Below, piece by piece: positions 18,320-26,294 of a stretch of 32,466 bases of DNA. The first letter of the stretch is position 1. Each line of letters begins with the position of its first letter. This stretch comes from Euryarchaeota archaeon UBA258 (GTDB lineage Archaea > Thermoplasmatota > Poseidoniia > Poseidoniales > Poseidoniaceae), in NCBI GenBank assembly GCA_002502605.1, contig DAPR01000005.1, positions 1-32,466 on the forward strand, in the 5' to 3' direction. Below the pieces are notes generated by a model that was given only the letters and a program-made list of their open reading frames with translations, was not told where the DNA came from and did not search any database. The translations under genes were made by a program, and so were the position numbers.

Positions 18320-19354
18320 ATGGGGGCAGTTTTCACACCGAACATCGTGACTGTCCTGCCCGTGTTGAATGAAGAAAAATACATTGCAGCGTGTCTTCAC
18401 TCTCTGATTGAACAGTCATACCCTTCGGACCTTCATTCGATCATCGTGCTTGATGGTGGCTCAAACGATCGGACCCAAGAACTGGTACGCGAAGCAGCTA
18501 AACGCTCTGAAAAAACGGGCGGGCCGAGCATTGAGTTGCACCACAATCCAGGGAAATTTGTTGCACAAGGGCGAAACTTAGCTATGTCAATGCTTCCGGA
18601 TGAAGCCACTCATGTGCTTGAGTTGATCGGGCACAGCACTGTCGCTCCAAAACATCTCGAGACTTTAGCCACCGAATGGGAGCGCATCGCTGCAATTGAG
18701 GCTAAACCCCTCGCCGCACTTGGGAGTCGCGTGTTGCCCCGTGAGGGTGACTTAGGACGAATTGAAACATGGGTTGAGGCAACCCTCAGTTCACCATTGG
18801 GAAGCGGAGGGGGGCAATTCGATGCTTTTGAGAGGGCATCGCCATGCCGGATTCCAGCCTTTGTTCTTCATTCACGAAAAGCAATCGAAGACGTGGACGG
18901 TTGGGATGAATCATTCATTTCAAGCCAAGACAGTGACTTATCGATGCGCCTGGCTGGAAAGGGCTATGCGCTTTGGCGGACGCCAAACGCCTCGGTTCAC
19001 ATGACAAAACGAACGGACCTTTCCCGGTGGTGGAGGATGGGACACCGCTATGGTTTTTGGCGAACAAAAACAGTTCTCAAACATCCAAAACGCCTGAGTT
19101 TTCGCGAATACTTACCGTGGTTCGGCCTCATCACGACATTTGCACTCGCCTTCATCACTCCAGTCTATGCTTGCGTACCCATAGTTGCCTATGCGGGCGT
19201 GCTCTTATTGGAAGGGGTTCGAATGATGCTGCGCTTTGGACGTCCTTCCTTGATGCTTGGTGTTCCAATCTGCATGGTTCTTCTTCACACCAGTTTCTCA
19301 ATTGGTTTACTCGACGGCTTTTTGCGGAAAGGTAGGGCTGCTTCAGATCGTTAA
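18320..19354 (+). CDS. Family 2 glycosyltransferase with C-terminal membrane helices
   Basis: The 344-residue protein is a GT2-type (GT-A fold) glycosyltransferase. V-T-V-L-P-V-L-N-E-E begins the nucleotide-sugar domain, V-L-D-G-G-S-N-D-R-T (residues 43-52) is the donor-binding loop, and Q-D-S-D-L-S-M-R-L is the acidic acceptor/metal region. After W-W-R-M-G-H-R-Y-G-F there are two or three hydrophobic segments (from about residue 270), as in membrane-bound GT2 enzymes of the ExoA kind that build surface glycans on lipid carriers. The active domain would face the cytosol. Substrate cannot be told from sequence. Glycan assembly for the sequon-rich surface proteins in the window is a reasonable guess. 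It starts 57 bases from the divergent UPF0201 gene. Confidence 0.88.
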   Translation: MGAVFTPNIVTVLPVLNEEKYIAACLHSLIEQSYPSDLHSIIVLDGGSNDRTQELVREAAKRSEKTGGPSIELHHNPGKFVAQGRNLAMSMLPDEATHVLELIGHSTVAPKHLETLATEWERIAAIEAKPLAALGSRVLPREGDLGRIETWVEATLSSPLGSGGGQFDAFERASPCRIPAFVLHSRKAIEDVDGWDESFISSQDSDLSMRLAGKGYALWRTPNASVHMTKRTDLSRWWRMGHRYGFWRTKTVLKHPKRLSFREYLPWFGLITTFALAFITPVYACVPIVAYAGVLLLEGVRMMLRFGRPSLMLGVPICMVLLHTSFSIGLLDGFLRKGRAASDR

Positions 19355-19415
19355 CCTCAGACGCAATCCACGGGAACATACATCAATTAAGGTGCAAAGC
19401 AAAGGAAGAGAGCGC

Positions 19416-20390
19416 ATGGGGAACGAACGGAGTGTAACCTCGAAAGGTGTCGCAGCCCTTCCTCTTTTGTTGATGGCCTTAATCCATCTCACCGTTTCCC
19501 CGCTTCGTGAAATGTTCAAGATCGAACCAGCGCTGATGTATGCTTGGTACGCAATCGCACTGGTCCTTGGCCTGGTGTTATGGCGAAAGTCCTCCGTGGT
19601 TAAGGACCATGAATACCATCGCTCTCAGGTGATGAAGAAGATGAAAAAGGTCTACGAAGCCGAGGAGGAGGGTGTTTGGCAAAGCAATGCTGCACTTGGT
19701 TCGGAACTTTCTGCTGAGGCGCAATTGAAACTTCGTGGCCAAGTCTCGAGCATCGATGGAGAGGCACCAGAGATGACGCTTGGTGAAGACGAGCGTGTCG
19801 ACGTTACCATGTTGATGGACGCCGCACACATCCAGAAAGCAAACCGTAGGGTGAGTGGGACGGAAACTTTTGGTGAACAAGGCATCGATTCCACCATCGG
19901 GGCCGTGCGGAAGAAATCACCCATGGATTCGCTCCTCGATTCAATCTCTGGTCTCTTTGGTCGCGGTGACTCGGAAGACCGGCGTCGTTTGAAACAACAA
20001 GCCCGTTTAGCAGCGGCAGCGAAGGCAGACCCTGTCACTGCACAACGGCCCGTGGCACCGATCCGCGCCGCAGGCGCATCAGAGGATACAACGTTGCAAG
20101 TCACTTCGGTGAGCGATGGAGGGGGTGTCGATTCGACGGTGACAGCATCAGGCGAAGTGATTGAAGAATCCCGTCCTATGACCGAGTCAGAGAAAGTGTA
20201 TGCATGGGATCAGCCACAACAATCCCAAAATGCAACGAGCATTGAATCAATGGCCATGCTCTCAACTCCAATCGCAACCTCCGCACCTATGGTCCAACCA
20301 CAAGCACCTCAGGGTGTACTTTGCAAAGGATGTCAAAAACCAGTCACTCCCGGAGAGCGCTTCTGCCTGCACTGTGGCCTTGATGTATGA
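19416..20390 (+). CDS. Membrane protein with cytosolic linker and C-terminal zinc ribbon
   Basis: ATG 19416 is preferred: it is preceded by GGAAGAGAG and gives a compact N-terminus, whereas the frame is open upstream into the glycosyltransferase gene. The 324-residue product has two hydrophobic segments near the N-terminus (A-A-L-P-L-L-L-M-A-L-I-H-L and A-W-Y-A-I-A-L-V-L-G-L-V-L-W). A charged helical part follows (H-R-S-Q-V-M-K-K-M-K-K-V-Y-E-A-E-E-E), then a long low-complexity Ser/Ala/Gln/Pro region, and the protein ends in C-K-G-C-Q-K...F-C-L-H-C-G, a four-Cys zinc ribbon. The design suggests a membrane-tethered cytosolic adaptor. Function is unknown. It precedes dnaJ in the same orientation with a hairpin between them. 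Confidence 0.78.
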   Translation: MGNERSVTSKGVAALPLLLMALIHLTVSPLREMFKIEPALMYAWYAIALVLGLVLWRKSSVVKDHEYHRSQVMKKMKKVYEAEEEGVWQSNAALGSELSAEAQLKLRGQVSSIDGEAPEMTLGEDERVDVTMLMDAAHIQKANRRVSGTETFGEQGIDSTIGAVRKKSPMDSLLDSISGLFGRGDSEDRRRLKQQARLAAAAKADPVTAQRPVAPIRAAGASEDTTLQVTSVSDGGGVDSTVTASGEVIEESRPMTESEKVYAWDQPQQSQNATSIESMAMLSTPIATSAPMVQPQAPQGVLCKGCQKPVTPGERFCLHCGLDV

Positions 20391-20393
20391 CGG

Positions 20394-20421
20394 CCTCTTT
20401 CCAACTCAAGGTTGAAAGAGG
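20394..20421 (+). repeat. Inverted repeat between zinc-ribbon gene and dnaJ
   Basis: CCTCTTTCCAAC (20394-20405) and GTTGAAAGAGG (20411-20421) can pair into an 11-base-pair stem with one bulged C and a five-base loop (TCAAG). It begins 3 bases after the upstream stop and ends about 33 bases before the dnaJ ATG. It could be an RNA hairpin that ends or attenuates transcription, or an operator for the chaperone gene. There is no clear T-run after it, which weakens a simple terminator reading, and it is not the bacterial CIRCE element. Confidence 0.5.
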
Positions 20422-20454
20422 TCTTGCCACAGGCTTGCCTAACGGGTGATGGTG

Positions 20455-21579
20455 ATGTCTGACAAGCGTGACTATTACGAAGTTCTCGGTGTTGAAAAAA
20501 ATGCCAGTGAAGGGGATTTGAAAAACGCCTTCAGGAGCCTTGCTCGTAAGTACCACCCCGACCGCAGCACCGAAGATGGTGCTGAAGATAAATTCAAAGA
20601 AATTCAAGAGGCATACGCCGTTCTTTCCGACCAAGAGAAACGCGCTCAATACGATCGCTTCGGACACAATGGTCCAGGTGGTTCACCGTTTGGTGGATTT
20701 GGTGGAGGCGGGGGCTTTAACATCAATTTGGAGGACATTCTCGGAGGCGACTTTTTCTCCAGCATGTTTGGGGGCGGAGGCGGACGCTCCTCACGACGGC
20801 GTGGAAATGACATCCGAATTCGCCATACTGTGTCACTACAAGACATCTATTCTGGAAGCAGTGAGGAAGTGGAATTGGAACTTCCAACACCTTGTGACGC
20901 CTGTGATGGAACTGGTGCAGAGGGGGGAGAGACCCAAACTTGTCCAGACTGCAGTGGCCAAGGGCGTGTTCGGATGCGACAACAAGTTGGACCTTTCGTG
21001 CAAGACGTGGTTCGAGAGTGCCCTACTTGTAACGGTGCTGGCCAAACAGCAGCGCATTCCTGTTCACCTTGTGATGGCACAGGCCAAACCATGAAAATGA
21101 CCACACTTCGCTTCTCTATACCTGCTGGCACTGAAGAAGGGACGCGACTTCGTATGCGAAGCAGAGGTCAGCCTGCACCAAAAGGCAAAGGTCAACAAGG
21201 CGACTTGTTCATTGAAATCGAAGTTGAAGAACATCCTTGGTTTGAGCGCTCTGGACCTGATTTGATCATGTCCTTGCCTCTTGGATATGCAGACCTTGTC
21301 CTTGGAACCACGGTTTCGCTTGATCACCTTGATGGAAAAAACCTCACCATCAAAGTTCCAGCAGGAACAAACTCTGGTGACACCCTTGAAATTCGAAAAA
21401 GAGGGCTGCCAGGGCGCCGTTCTGGTGGTCGGGGTGATGTGATTGTCTTGGTTAAATTGCACATGCCAAAAAAGGTGGACAAGAAATCGAAGAAGGCTTT
21501 GCAAGAACTTCGCTCCTCGCTAGCCCCAAAGGATCTCATCGACCGAATCAAAAAAGACGCATCGGACCGAAGGTCCTGA
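20455..21579 (+). CDS. dnaJ: Chaperone DnaJ (Hsp40, type I)
   Basis: ATG 20455 begins M-S-D-K-R-D-Y-Y-E-V-L-G-V, the usual DnaJ start; GTG 20446 and ATG 20449 lie in frame just upstream. The 374-residue protein has all type I parts: a J domain with K-Y-H-P-D-R, a Gly/Phe-rich linker, four zinc-finger repeats (C-D-A-C-D-G-T-G, C-P-D-C-S-G-Q-G, C-P-T-C-N-G-A-G, C-S-P-C-D-G-T-G) and the C-terminal substrate-binding domain with G-D-L-F-I-E-I-E-V. It stimulates DnaK ATPase and delivers unfolded proteins; neither dnaK nor grpE lies in this window. Its stop abuts the stop of the next, convergent gene (TGATCA). Confidence 0.97.
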   Translation: MSDKRDYYEVLGVEKNASEGDLKNAFRSLARKYHPDRSTEDGAEDKFKEIQEAYAVLSDQEKRAQYDRFGHNGPGGSPFGGFGGGGGFNINLEDILGGDFFSSMFGGGGGRSSRRRGNDIRIRHTVSLQDIYSGSSEEVELELPTPCDACDGTGAEGGETQTCPDCSGQGRVRMRQQVGPFVQDVVRECPTCNGAGQTAAHSCSPCDGTGQTMKMTTLRFSIPAGTEEGTRLRMRSRGQPAPKGKGQQGDLFIEIEVEEHPWFERSGPDLIMSLPLGYADLVLGTTVSLDHLDGKNLTIKVPAGTNSGDTLEIRKRGLPGRRSGGRGDVIVLVKLHMPKKVDKKSKKALQELRSSLAPKDLIDRIKKDASDRRS

Positions 21580-23805
21580 TCATTCTTCCTCTTGGCTCAT
21601 CATTTGCAACGTGCGAGGGATCCTCGCCGCCATTGCTTCACCGTTGCAACGTCCATTCATTTCGATGTCAACCGCTGAAGCACTGCCCTGCAATTCAAGG
21701 GTGAGGAATGTGAGGTTGCCTTCGCGCATGGTGTCAACAAAGATTTCCTCCCCTCTGTGGAGGAATTTTGGCTCGACTTGGCCCACCGTCCACCCTTCAC
21801 CTTCTGGGGCATCAAATCGGAGTGCTGCAAGTTCCCAATTACCTTGTGTGATGTGGATCCCCACCATGATTGGCAATGCGCCTTCTTGCTTAGCGAGCCT
21901 TGGGTCAAGTCGCCATACGGCCATCGCCAGTCCATCGGTACGATGTTCGACATCAGTGGGGCCCCAAGTATCGCACGCTGTCGACCAGTCGAGCTGGGTG
22001 ATGGCTTGGAGGGAACGGTCAAGCGATTTACGAAGTTTGGCAGGGGCTTCTTGTCCCGCATCCATCTGACTCTTGAACCATTGAAGTTGTGCAGTTTTGA
22101 TGGACAACTCTTGGGCAAGTTTTCTGTTAGCCGAGAACATCAATGCAAAGTAAAGGCAAGGCACTAGGAACAAAAGACCCATCACCCACCGTGCTACTTC
22201 GCCCCATTTCACTGTTGAATCATCGGGTGGGAAATAGGGTTCATCACCTTCGTCAATCATCGTGTAGGCTGTCGACAACACATACGGTAGGCGGTCGACA
22301 TTCGACCCCCAACTGTGATTGGTGGCGTTGGCAACATCCACGTGGCTTATTCGGGCAAAATGGGTTCCAGGTTGAAGTTCCAACGCAGTTTGTAACTTTC
22401 CGTTAACCGGCTGGACCACTCGTTCATCAACCACTTCCCAAGTGGTTTGGTCGATGTCCCACAATTCGAGTTGGAGGTGTTCCAACTGCTCACTGTGCAC
22501 CTTGACTTGGATCAGATGGATTGATGATTCATATCCGGTCACTTCGATTTTGAACACATCAGCAGTGTCATGAATCGCCAATGTGAGTTCCCCCTCAATC
22601 CCATCGCCGGGGGGGTAAAGTTGCGGCCATGAACTGTTGCTCACATTGTTGCTTGATGGGCGGACAGTCGGTGCATCTTGTCCAGAATCAAGATCTGCAA
22701 AAGACTTGCCGCTCAACTCAAAGGCGAACCGTTCACCATCGATTGAGATCTTGAAGGCTGAAGCGTTTGGATAGGGGTAGAGGTGGCTTGCTTCTGAATG
22801 CGTGAATTCCATTTGTGTGGCGGTCAACCATGATCCTGAAACGAGTTGCTCAATCTGGCCTGTGAAGTTTCTGTAGAGTGGTTCGATGGTGAGTGCAAAC
22901 GTGTCATTTGTCTCGACAACGACGGCTTTGGAATGATGACCATGCAAGACGAGGCTTGAACCAAGTTCAATCATGGGCGATGTTTGCTCGTTGAGGTGGA
23001 CGGTTCGCATCAATGCGTAGGCGGTTTCCGGCGATTGACTTGAGATTTTAATGATGAATCGACCATCCTCTTCTGCGGTCCAATACTCAGAGTCTGTTGG
23101 ACTGTTGGTTGGCAAGGGGACATTGTGTGAAAGCCCCTGACTCATCAGCGTCTCAGTTTCGTTTTGGAAAAAGACTTGGAGTTCCACATCCCCGGTTAAG
23201 TGTGAAAATTTCAATTCCAAAGTCTGACCCTTTGTCGCTGGCACGGCGATAAATTCAGCTTGGTTTTGTTGGAGTATGCCAGTCAAGAACTGTTCGGAGT
23301 CAAATTCACTCGAGGGAATTGAATCCAAACCCCGAGTTGCATCAAAACAGTCGCTCTCAATTTGACACATCCATGCTTGTGAAGACACTATTGCTTCTCC
23401 CGGACTGGGGCGAACGGTCGGGTTGGCTTCGTCAATTGTTTCAACAAGGGAATACGAGACAAATTCCTGAATGGGTGATGTGATGGTCATTTGAGCCGTT
23501 TGATCCTCATCCGCCTGTTCATTCAGCGTTGAAGTGACGCCTGTCGAGACCCCATCGAGTTCTAACATTACGCTGCATTGATCGCAATCAACGCTCAAAC
23601 TCGTCCATTCCCCTTGCTTCATCTGCCATGTGCGCTCATAGGTTTGGTCAGGGATCGTGAGGACTCCAATAATCCGTCCATCACGCACAGTTTCTTGGCT
23701 GGTTTCAGGCGTTTGTGCCGAGGTTGCTAATGGGGAAGCCACCGTCATGAGGACGAGCACCAATGCCAAGATGATGGCACGAAGGGTTGCGTCCATGCCG
23801 TCCAT
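21580..23805 (-). CDS. Single-pass exported protein with two PPC-like ectodomains
   Basis: This 741-residue protein starts at ATG 23805 (ATG 23796 possible) with a signal sequence around A-I-I-L-A-L-V-L-V-L-M-T-V-A. Two ectodomain stretches are each preceded by P-T-V-R-P-S (near 23410 and 22665). Each then shows a pattern like the bacterial pre-peptidase C-terminal (PPC) fold: a F-I-A-V-P-A or F-K-I-E-V-T strand, then L-E-L-K-F-S-H-L-T-G-D-V-E-L-Q-V-F-F or a weaker counterpart. A membrane helix (V-M-G-L-L-F-L-V-P-C-L-Y-F-A-L-M-F) lies near residue 545, followed by a cytosolic part of about 185 residues with a basic helical stretch (A-P-A-K-L-R-K-S-L-D-R-S-L) and a beta-like end. No catalytic motif is visible. 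A surface binding or sensing protein is plausible. Confidence 0.82.
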   Translation of the reverse strand: MDGMDATLRAIILALVLVLMTVASPLATSAQTPETSQETVRDGRIIGVLTIPDQTYERTWQMKQGEWTSLSVDCDQCSVMLELDGVSTGVTSTLNEQADEDQTAQMTITSPIQEFVSYSLVETIDEANPTVRPSPGEAIVSSQAWMCQIESDCFDATRGLDSIPSSEFDSEQFLTGILQQNQAEFIAVPATKGQTLELKFSHLTGDVELQVFFQNETETLMSQGLSHNVPLPTNSPTDSEYWTAEEDGRFIIKISSQSPETAYALMRTVHLNEQTSPMIELGSSLVLHGHHSKAVVVETNDTFALTIEPLYRNFTGQIEQLVSGSWLTATQMEFTHSEASHLYPYPNASAFKISIDGERFAFELSGKSFADLDSGQDAPTVRPSSNNVSNSSWPQLYPPGDGIEGELTLAIHDTADVFKIEVTGYESSIHLIQVKVHSEQLEHLQLELWDIDQTTWEVVDERVVQPVNGKLQTALELQPGTHFARISHVDVANATNHSWGSNVDRLPYVLSTAYTMIDEGDEPYFPPDDSTVKWGEVARWVMGLLFLVPCLYFALMFSANRKLAQELSIKTAQLQWFKSQMDAGQEAPAKLRKSLDRSLQAITQLDWSTACDTWGPTDVEHRTDGLAMAVWRLDPRLAKQEGALPIMVGIHITQGNWELAALRFDAPEGEGWTVGQVEPKFLHRGEEIFVDTMREGNLTFLTLELQGSASAVDIEMNGRCNGEAMAARIPRTLQMMSQEEE

Positions 23806-23847
23806 GCCGGTTGCTGTTGGGAACTTGCTTTCAACTTAAGGCATGAT
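23806..23847. promoter_or_regulatory. 42-base divergent promoter region upstream of arcS
   Basis: Only 42 bases separate the ATG of the minus-strand exported protein and the TTG of arcS. The AT-rich CTTTCAACTTAAGG near 23826-23839 is the only plausible TATA-like sequence for both directions, and each transcript would have a very short leader or none. Assignment rests on position and base composition alone. Confidence 0.3.
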
Positions 23848-25665
23848 TTGCTTCCAATCTTTCAAGAAGCAAAGGCCGCAGGCCAAGCCATGGGCGAAGG
23901 GTTGGGACGCAGCGTTATCGCTCGGCATAGGTTTGCTCGTTCATGGGCTTTGGGTGACCGTAAGCATCCAGTTGCCTTCACACCCGCTCTCGTTCTTCTG
24001 GATGGAGACATCGATGTTGATGCGGCGCTTGCCCCGTTCGAATCGACGAGCACAACCACCATTCCATCCACGTTGTCAATGAGAAGCAGGCTACCACTTT
24101 CCCCACCCGACTTTGAGGCTCCATCACCAGAATGGACAGTCTCTGTCGGCCATGTGCTTCCTCCCTCGCTTGATGAAGCAGATGCAGGCGAGCCAGCTGG
24201 AACGGCCCAATTGCTTCCAGTCTCATGGCAGCGATTGAACCACGATGACGCATTGACAGACCCAATGCTCAAACCTGATGTCGTGGTTTTGGTGGATGCG
24301 TTGCAACTTGCATCACAACCGGGTCGATTGATTGAAGCAATCACTGTCCTCAAACGCAAATTTCCAGGAGCCCTTCTTTGGACACCTGGCCTTGGTGGTC
24401 CAGACAACGTGGCGCTTCTCACATGGTTCGGTGTTGACCTTTTTGACCTGTCAAGAAGCAGGCAGGCAACTGCAGCAGGGGTTCTTTTGACTGGGAATGG
24501 ACCACGCCATCCTGTCGAATCCATGGGTGAATCTGCTTCCATGAACGATCAAGTTGGGCACTGGGAGGCCGCCATTGCGGAAGTTCGCTCAGCCCTATCG
24601 ACCGATCAAATGCGTTCGCTTGTGGACCGGCAATCGCTCAACAGCGCACGTTCTGTGGAACATTTACGACGCCATGACGCCCTCTGCTCGGATGTTCCTG
24701 GCTTGCTTTCTTCTCATGTGGCCCGCACACATGCATTCCCTTGCCACAGTGCATCAATACAAACCGACCCTCTGATCAGTGATTGGGAATCATTCATGAG
24801 TGAAACCTACACCGCTCCAGAAGGATTGGATACCATTCTTGTGTTGTTGCCCTGTTCGGCGAGAAAACCGTACCGTCTCTCAAAATCTCATGGACGTTTT
24901 ATCCGTGCGATTGGGACCAGTGCATGCCATGAGGTGATGGTGACCTCTCCACTTGGCCTTGTGCCAAGAGATTTAGAAGAAGTTTGGCCTGCTGCCCATT
25001 ATGATCTCCCCGTCACGGGAGACTGGAGCGGTGACGAAGAGGACCGAATCCGTAGGATGTTTCAACGCCTCGTAGATCGCCACAATTACAAACGCATAAT
25101 CAATCATTCAGGCATGGAATTGGAGCACGCTACAATCGATGTCATTGACACAAGAAGCGGCGAGGGTGCAGGTAGCCACGCAGCCCTCGAACGACTCACC
25201 GAGGCGGTTCGGGCTGCTGTCGATGAATTCAGCGCTCGGGGCCGGAAAAATGAACGCATGTTGCTTGATACCTTTGCCAGCGTTGCGCGAAAGACAATGA
25301 AGAGCGATGATTGGGTAAAGCCGCTAAAGGTACGAGGTAAGCCGCCTCGCTACCGTTTGGAAAAAGATGGAACACAGGTGGCATTATGGTCGATTGATCG
25401 AGGGGGCTTTTCGCTTTCCAAGGCCGTGATTCAAGATTTAGATTCCACCAATGCACTGCCGGCCGTTCACCTGCGTGCAGATGTCAAATGGAAAGGGGAC
25501 ATATTCGGCACCATTGTCGAACGGTTCGATGAAGACATTCGCACTGGAGCAGATTTGCTGGTGTATCAAGATGGAGCAGTCGTTGGACTCGCTCGAGCCC
25601 AAGCTCCAGGTTGGGAGTGGCCGTCCACTCCGGGGCGTCTGGCGAAGTCACATCAGCGTCTTTGA
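23848..25665 (+). CDS. arcS: Archaeosine synthase ArcS (TgtA2)
   Basis: The 605-residue product carries the archaeosine-synthase signature P-C-x3-K-P-Y-x2-S-x2-H exactly (residues 335-348, P-C-S-A-R-K-P-Y-R-L-S-K-S-H). ArcS acts on preQ0-modified tRNA at position 15 of the D-loop, adding lysine to preQ0 on the way to archaeosine, which stabilises archaeal tRNA. The N-terminal third resembles a degenerate tRNA-guanine transglycosylase domain (T-P-A-L-V-L-L near residue 45), and the C-terminus (I-F-G-T-I-V-E-R-F-D-E-D-I-R-T-G-A) fits a PUA RNA-binding domain. The start is TTG 23848 with TTAAGG upstream; the ATG at 23843 is out of frame and the next in-frame ATG (23890) would cut into the conserved N-terminus. 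Neither tgtA nor RaSEA is seen nearby. Confidence 0.92.
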   Translation: MLPIFQEAKAAGQAMGEGLGRSVIARHRFARSWALGDRKHPVAFTPALVLLDGDIDVDAALAPFESTSTTTIPSTLSMRSRLPLSPPDFEAPSPEWTVSVGHVLPPSLDEADAGEPAGTAQLLPVSWQRLNHDDALTDPMLKPDVVVLVDALQLASQPGRLIEAITVLKRKFPGALLWTPGLGGPDNVALLTWFGVDLFDLSRSRQATAAGVLLTGNGPRHPVESMGESASMNDQVGHWEAAIAEVRSALSTDQMRSLVDRQSLNSARSVEHLRRHDALCSDVPGLLSSHVARTHAFPCHSASIQTDPLISDWESFMSETYTAPEGLDTILVLLPCSARKPYRLSKSHGRFIRAIGTSACHEVMVTSPLGLVPRDLEEVWPAAHYDLPVTGDWSGDEEDRIRRMFQRLVDRHNYKRIINHSGMELEHATIDVIDTRSGEGAGSHAALERLTEAVRAAVDEFSARGRKNERMLLDTFASVARKTMKSDDWVKPLKVRGKPPRYRLEKDGTQVALWSIDRGGFSLSKAVIQDLDSTNALPAVHLRADVKWKGDIFGTIVERFDEDIRTGADLLVYQDGAVVGLARAQAPGWEWPSTPGRLAKSHQRL

Positions 25666-25777
25666 AATTAGGTGTTCGGCGTGGCAGTCCATCGAATGAC
25701 AGCATGGTTGGGCGTGGCTATGAAGCGGAGCGATTAAGAAGGGGTGACAAGTCGCCGTTTTCCTTGGAGATGTCCTT

Positions 25778-26236
25778 ATGGCACGTATGTACAAGTCACG
25801 GAAAGGAAAGAGCGGCTCAAGCAGGCCCTTTGTGAGTGAAGCACCTGAGTGGTCAAACACCGATGCTAAAGCAGTTACAGAACTCATTCTAGACCTTGGT
25901 AAAGCAGGTCATTCCACAGCAGCCATTGGTACCATTCTTCGTGATCAACACGCAGTGCCAAACGTTCGCCTCGTTCTAGGTAAGCGCATCGGTGCTGTCC
26001 TAGCCGAAAACGACATCGGGGGCACCTACCCTGAAGACATGATGAACCTCATGCGCCAAGCAGTCGGCATCATCAACCACCTCGGCAGTGGTAACCACAA
26101 GGATCTTCACAACAAGCGTTCGCTTGAAATCACCGAAGCAAAGATTCGCCGATTGGCAAATTACTACAAGGCTGAAGGCCAAATCCCATCCGATTGGCGA
26201 TACAAGCGAGACGAACTCCGCCTGATGGTCGAGTGA
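25778..26236 (+). CDS. rps15: Ribosomal protein uS15
   Basis: The 152-residue protein has the archaeal/eukaryotic form of S15: an N-terminal extension starting M-A-R-M-Y-K-S-R-K-G-K-S-G-S, then P-E-W, and the conserved C-terminal helices with H-L-G-S-G-N-H-K-D-L-H-N-K-R-S-L and R-R-L-A-N-Y-Y-K. It binds 16S rRNA in the small-subunit platform and is required for its assembly. Length is normal for archaea. Upstream is a 112-base gap with GGAG about ten bases before the ATG. The gene downstream looks RecJ/Cdc45-like, matching a neighbourhood known in other euryarchaea. Confidence 0.97.
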   Translation: MARMYKSRKGKSGSSRPFVSEAPEWSNTDAKAVTELILDLGKAGHSTAAIGTILRDQHAVPNVRLVLGKRIGAVLAENDIGGTYPEDMMNLMRQAVGIINHLGSGNHKDLHNKRSLEITEAKIRRLANYYKAEGQIPSDWRYKRDELRLMVE

Positions 26237-26294
26237 GTCCCTCAATCCCTTTTCTGCTTCGGCAGGCTGATGAACAACCATCGACACCGCTGGA

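Noticed and set aside
20540..21094. 184-codon plus-strand frame inside dnaJ
   Set aside because: It is a shifted reading of the Gly- and Cys-rich dnaJ sequence and has no recognisable features.
23862..24542. Long open frame antisense to arcS (226 codons)
   Set aside because: It lies wholly inside arcS, which has clear family motifs; the Ser/Pro/Arg-rich product shows no domain, signal or plausible start context.
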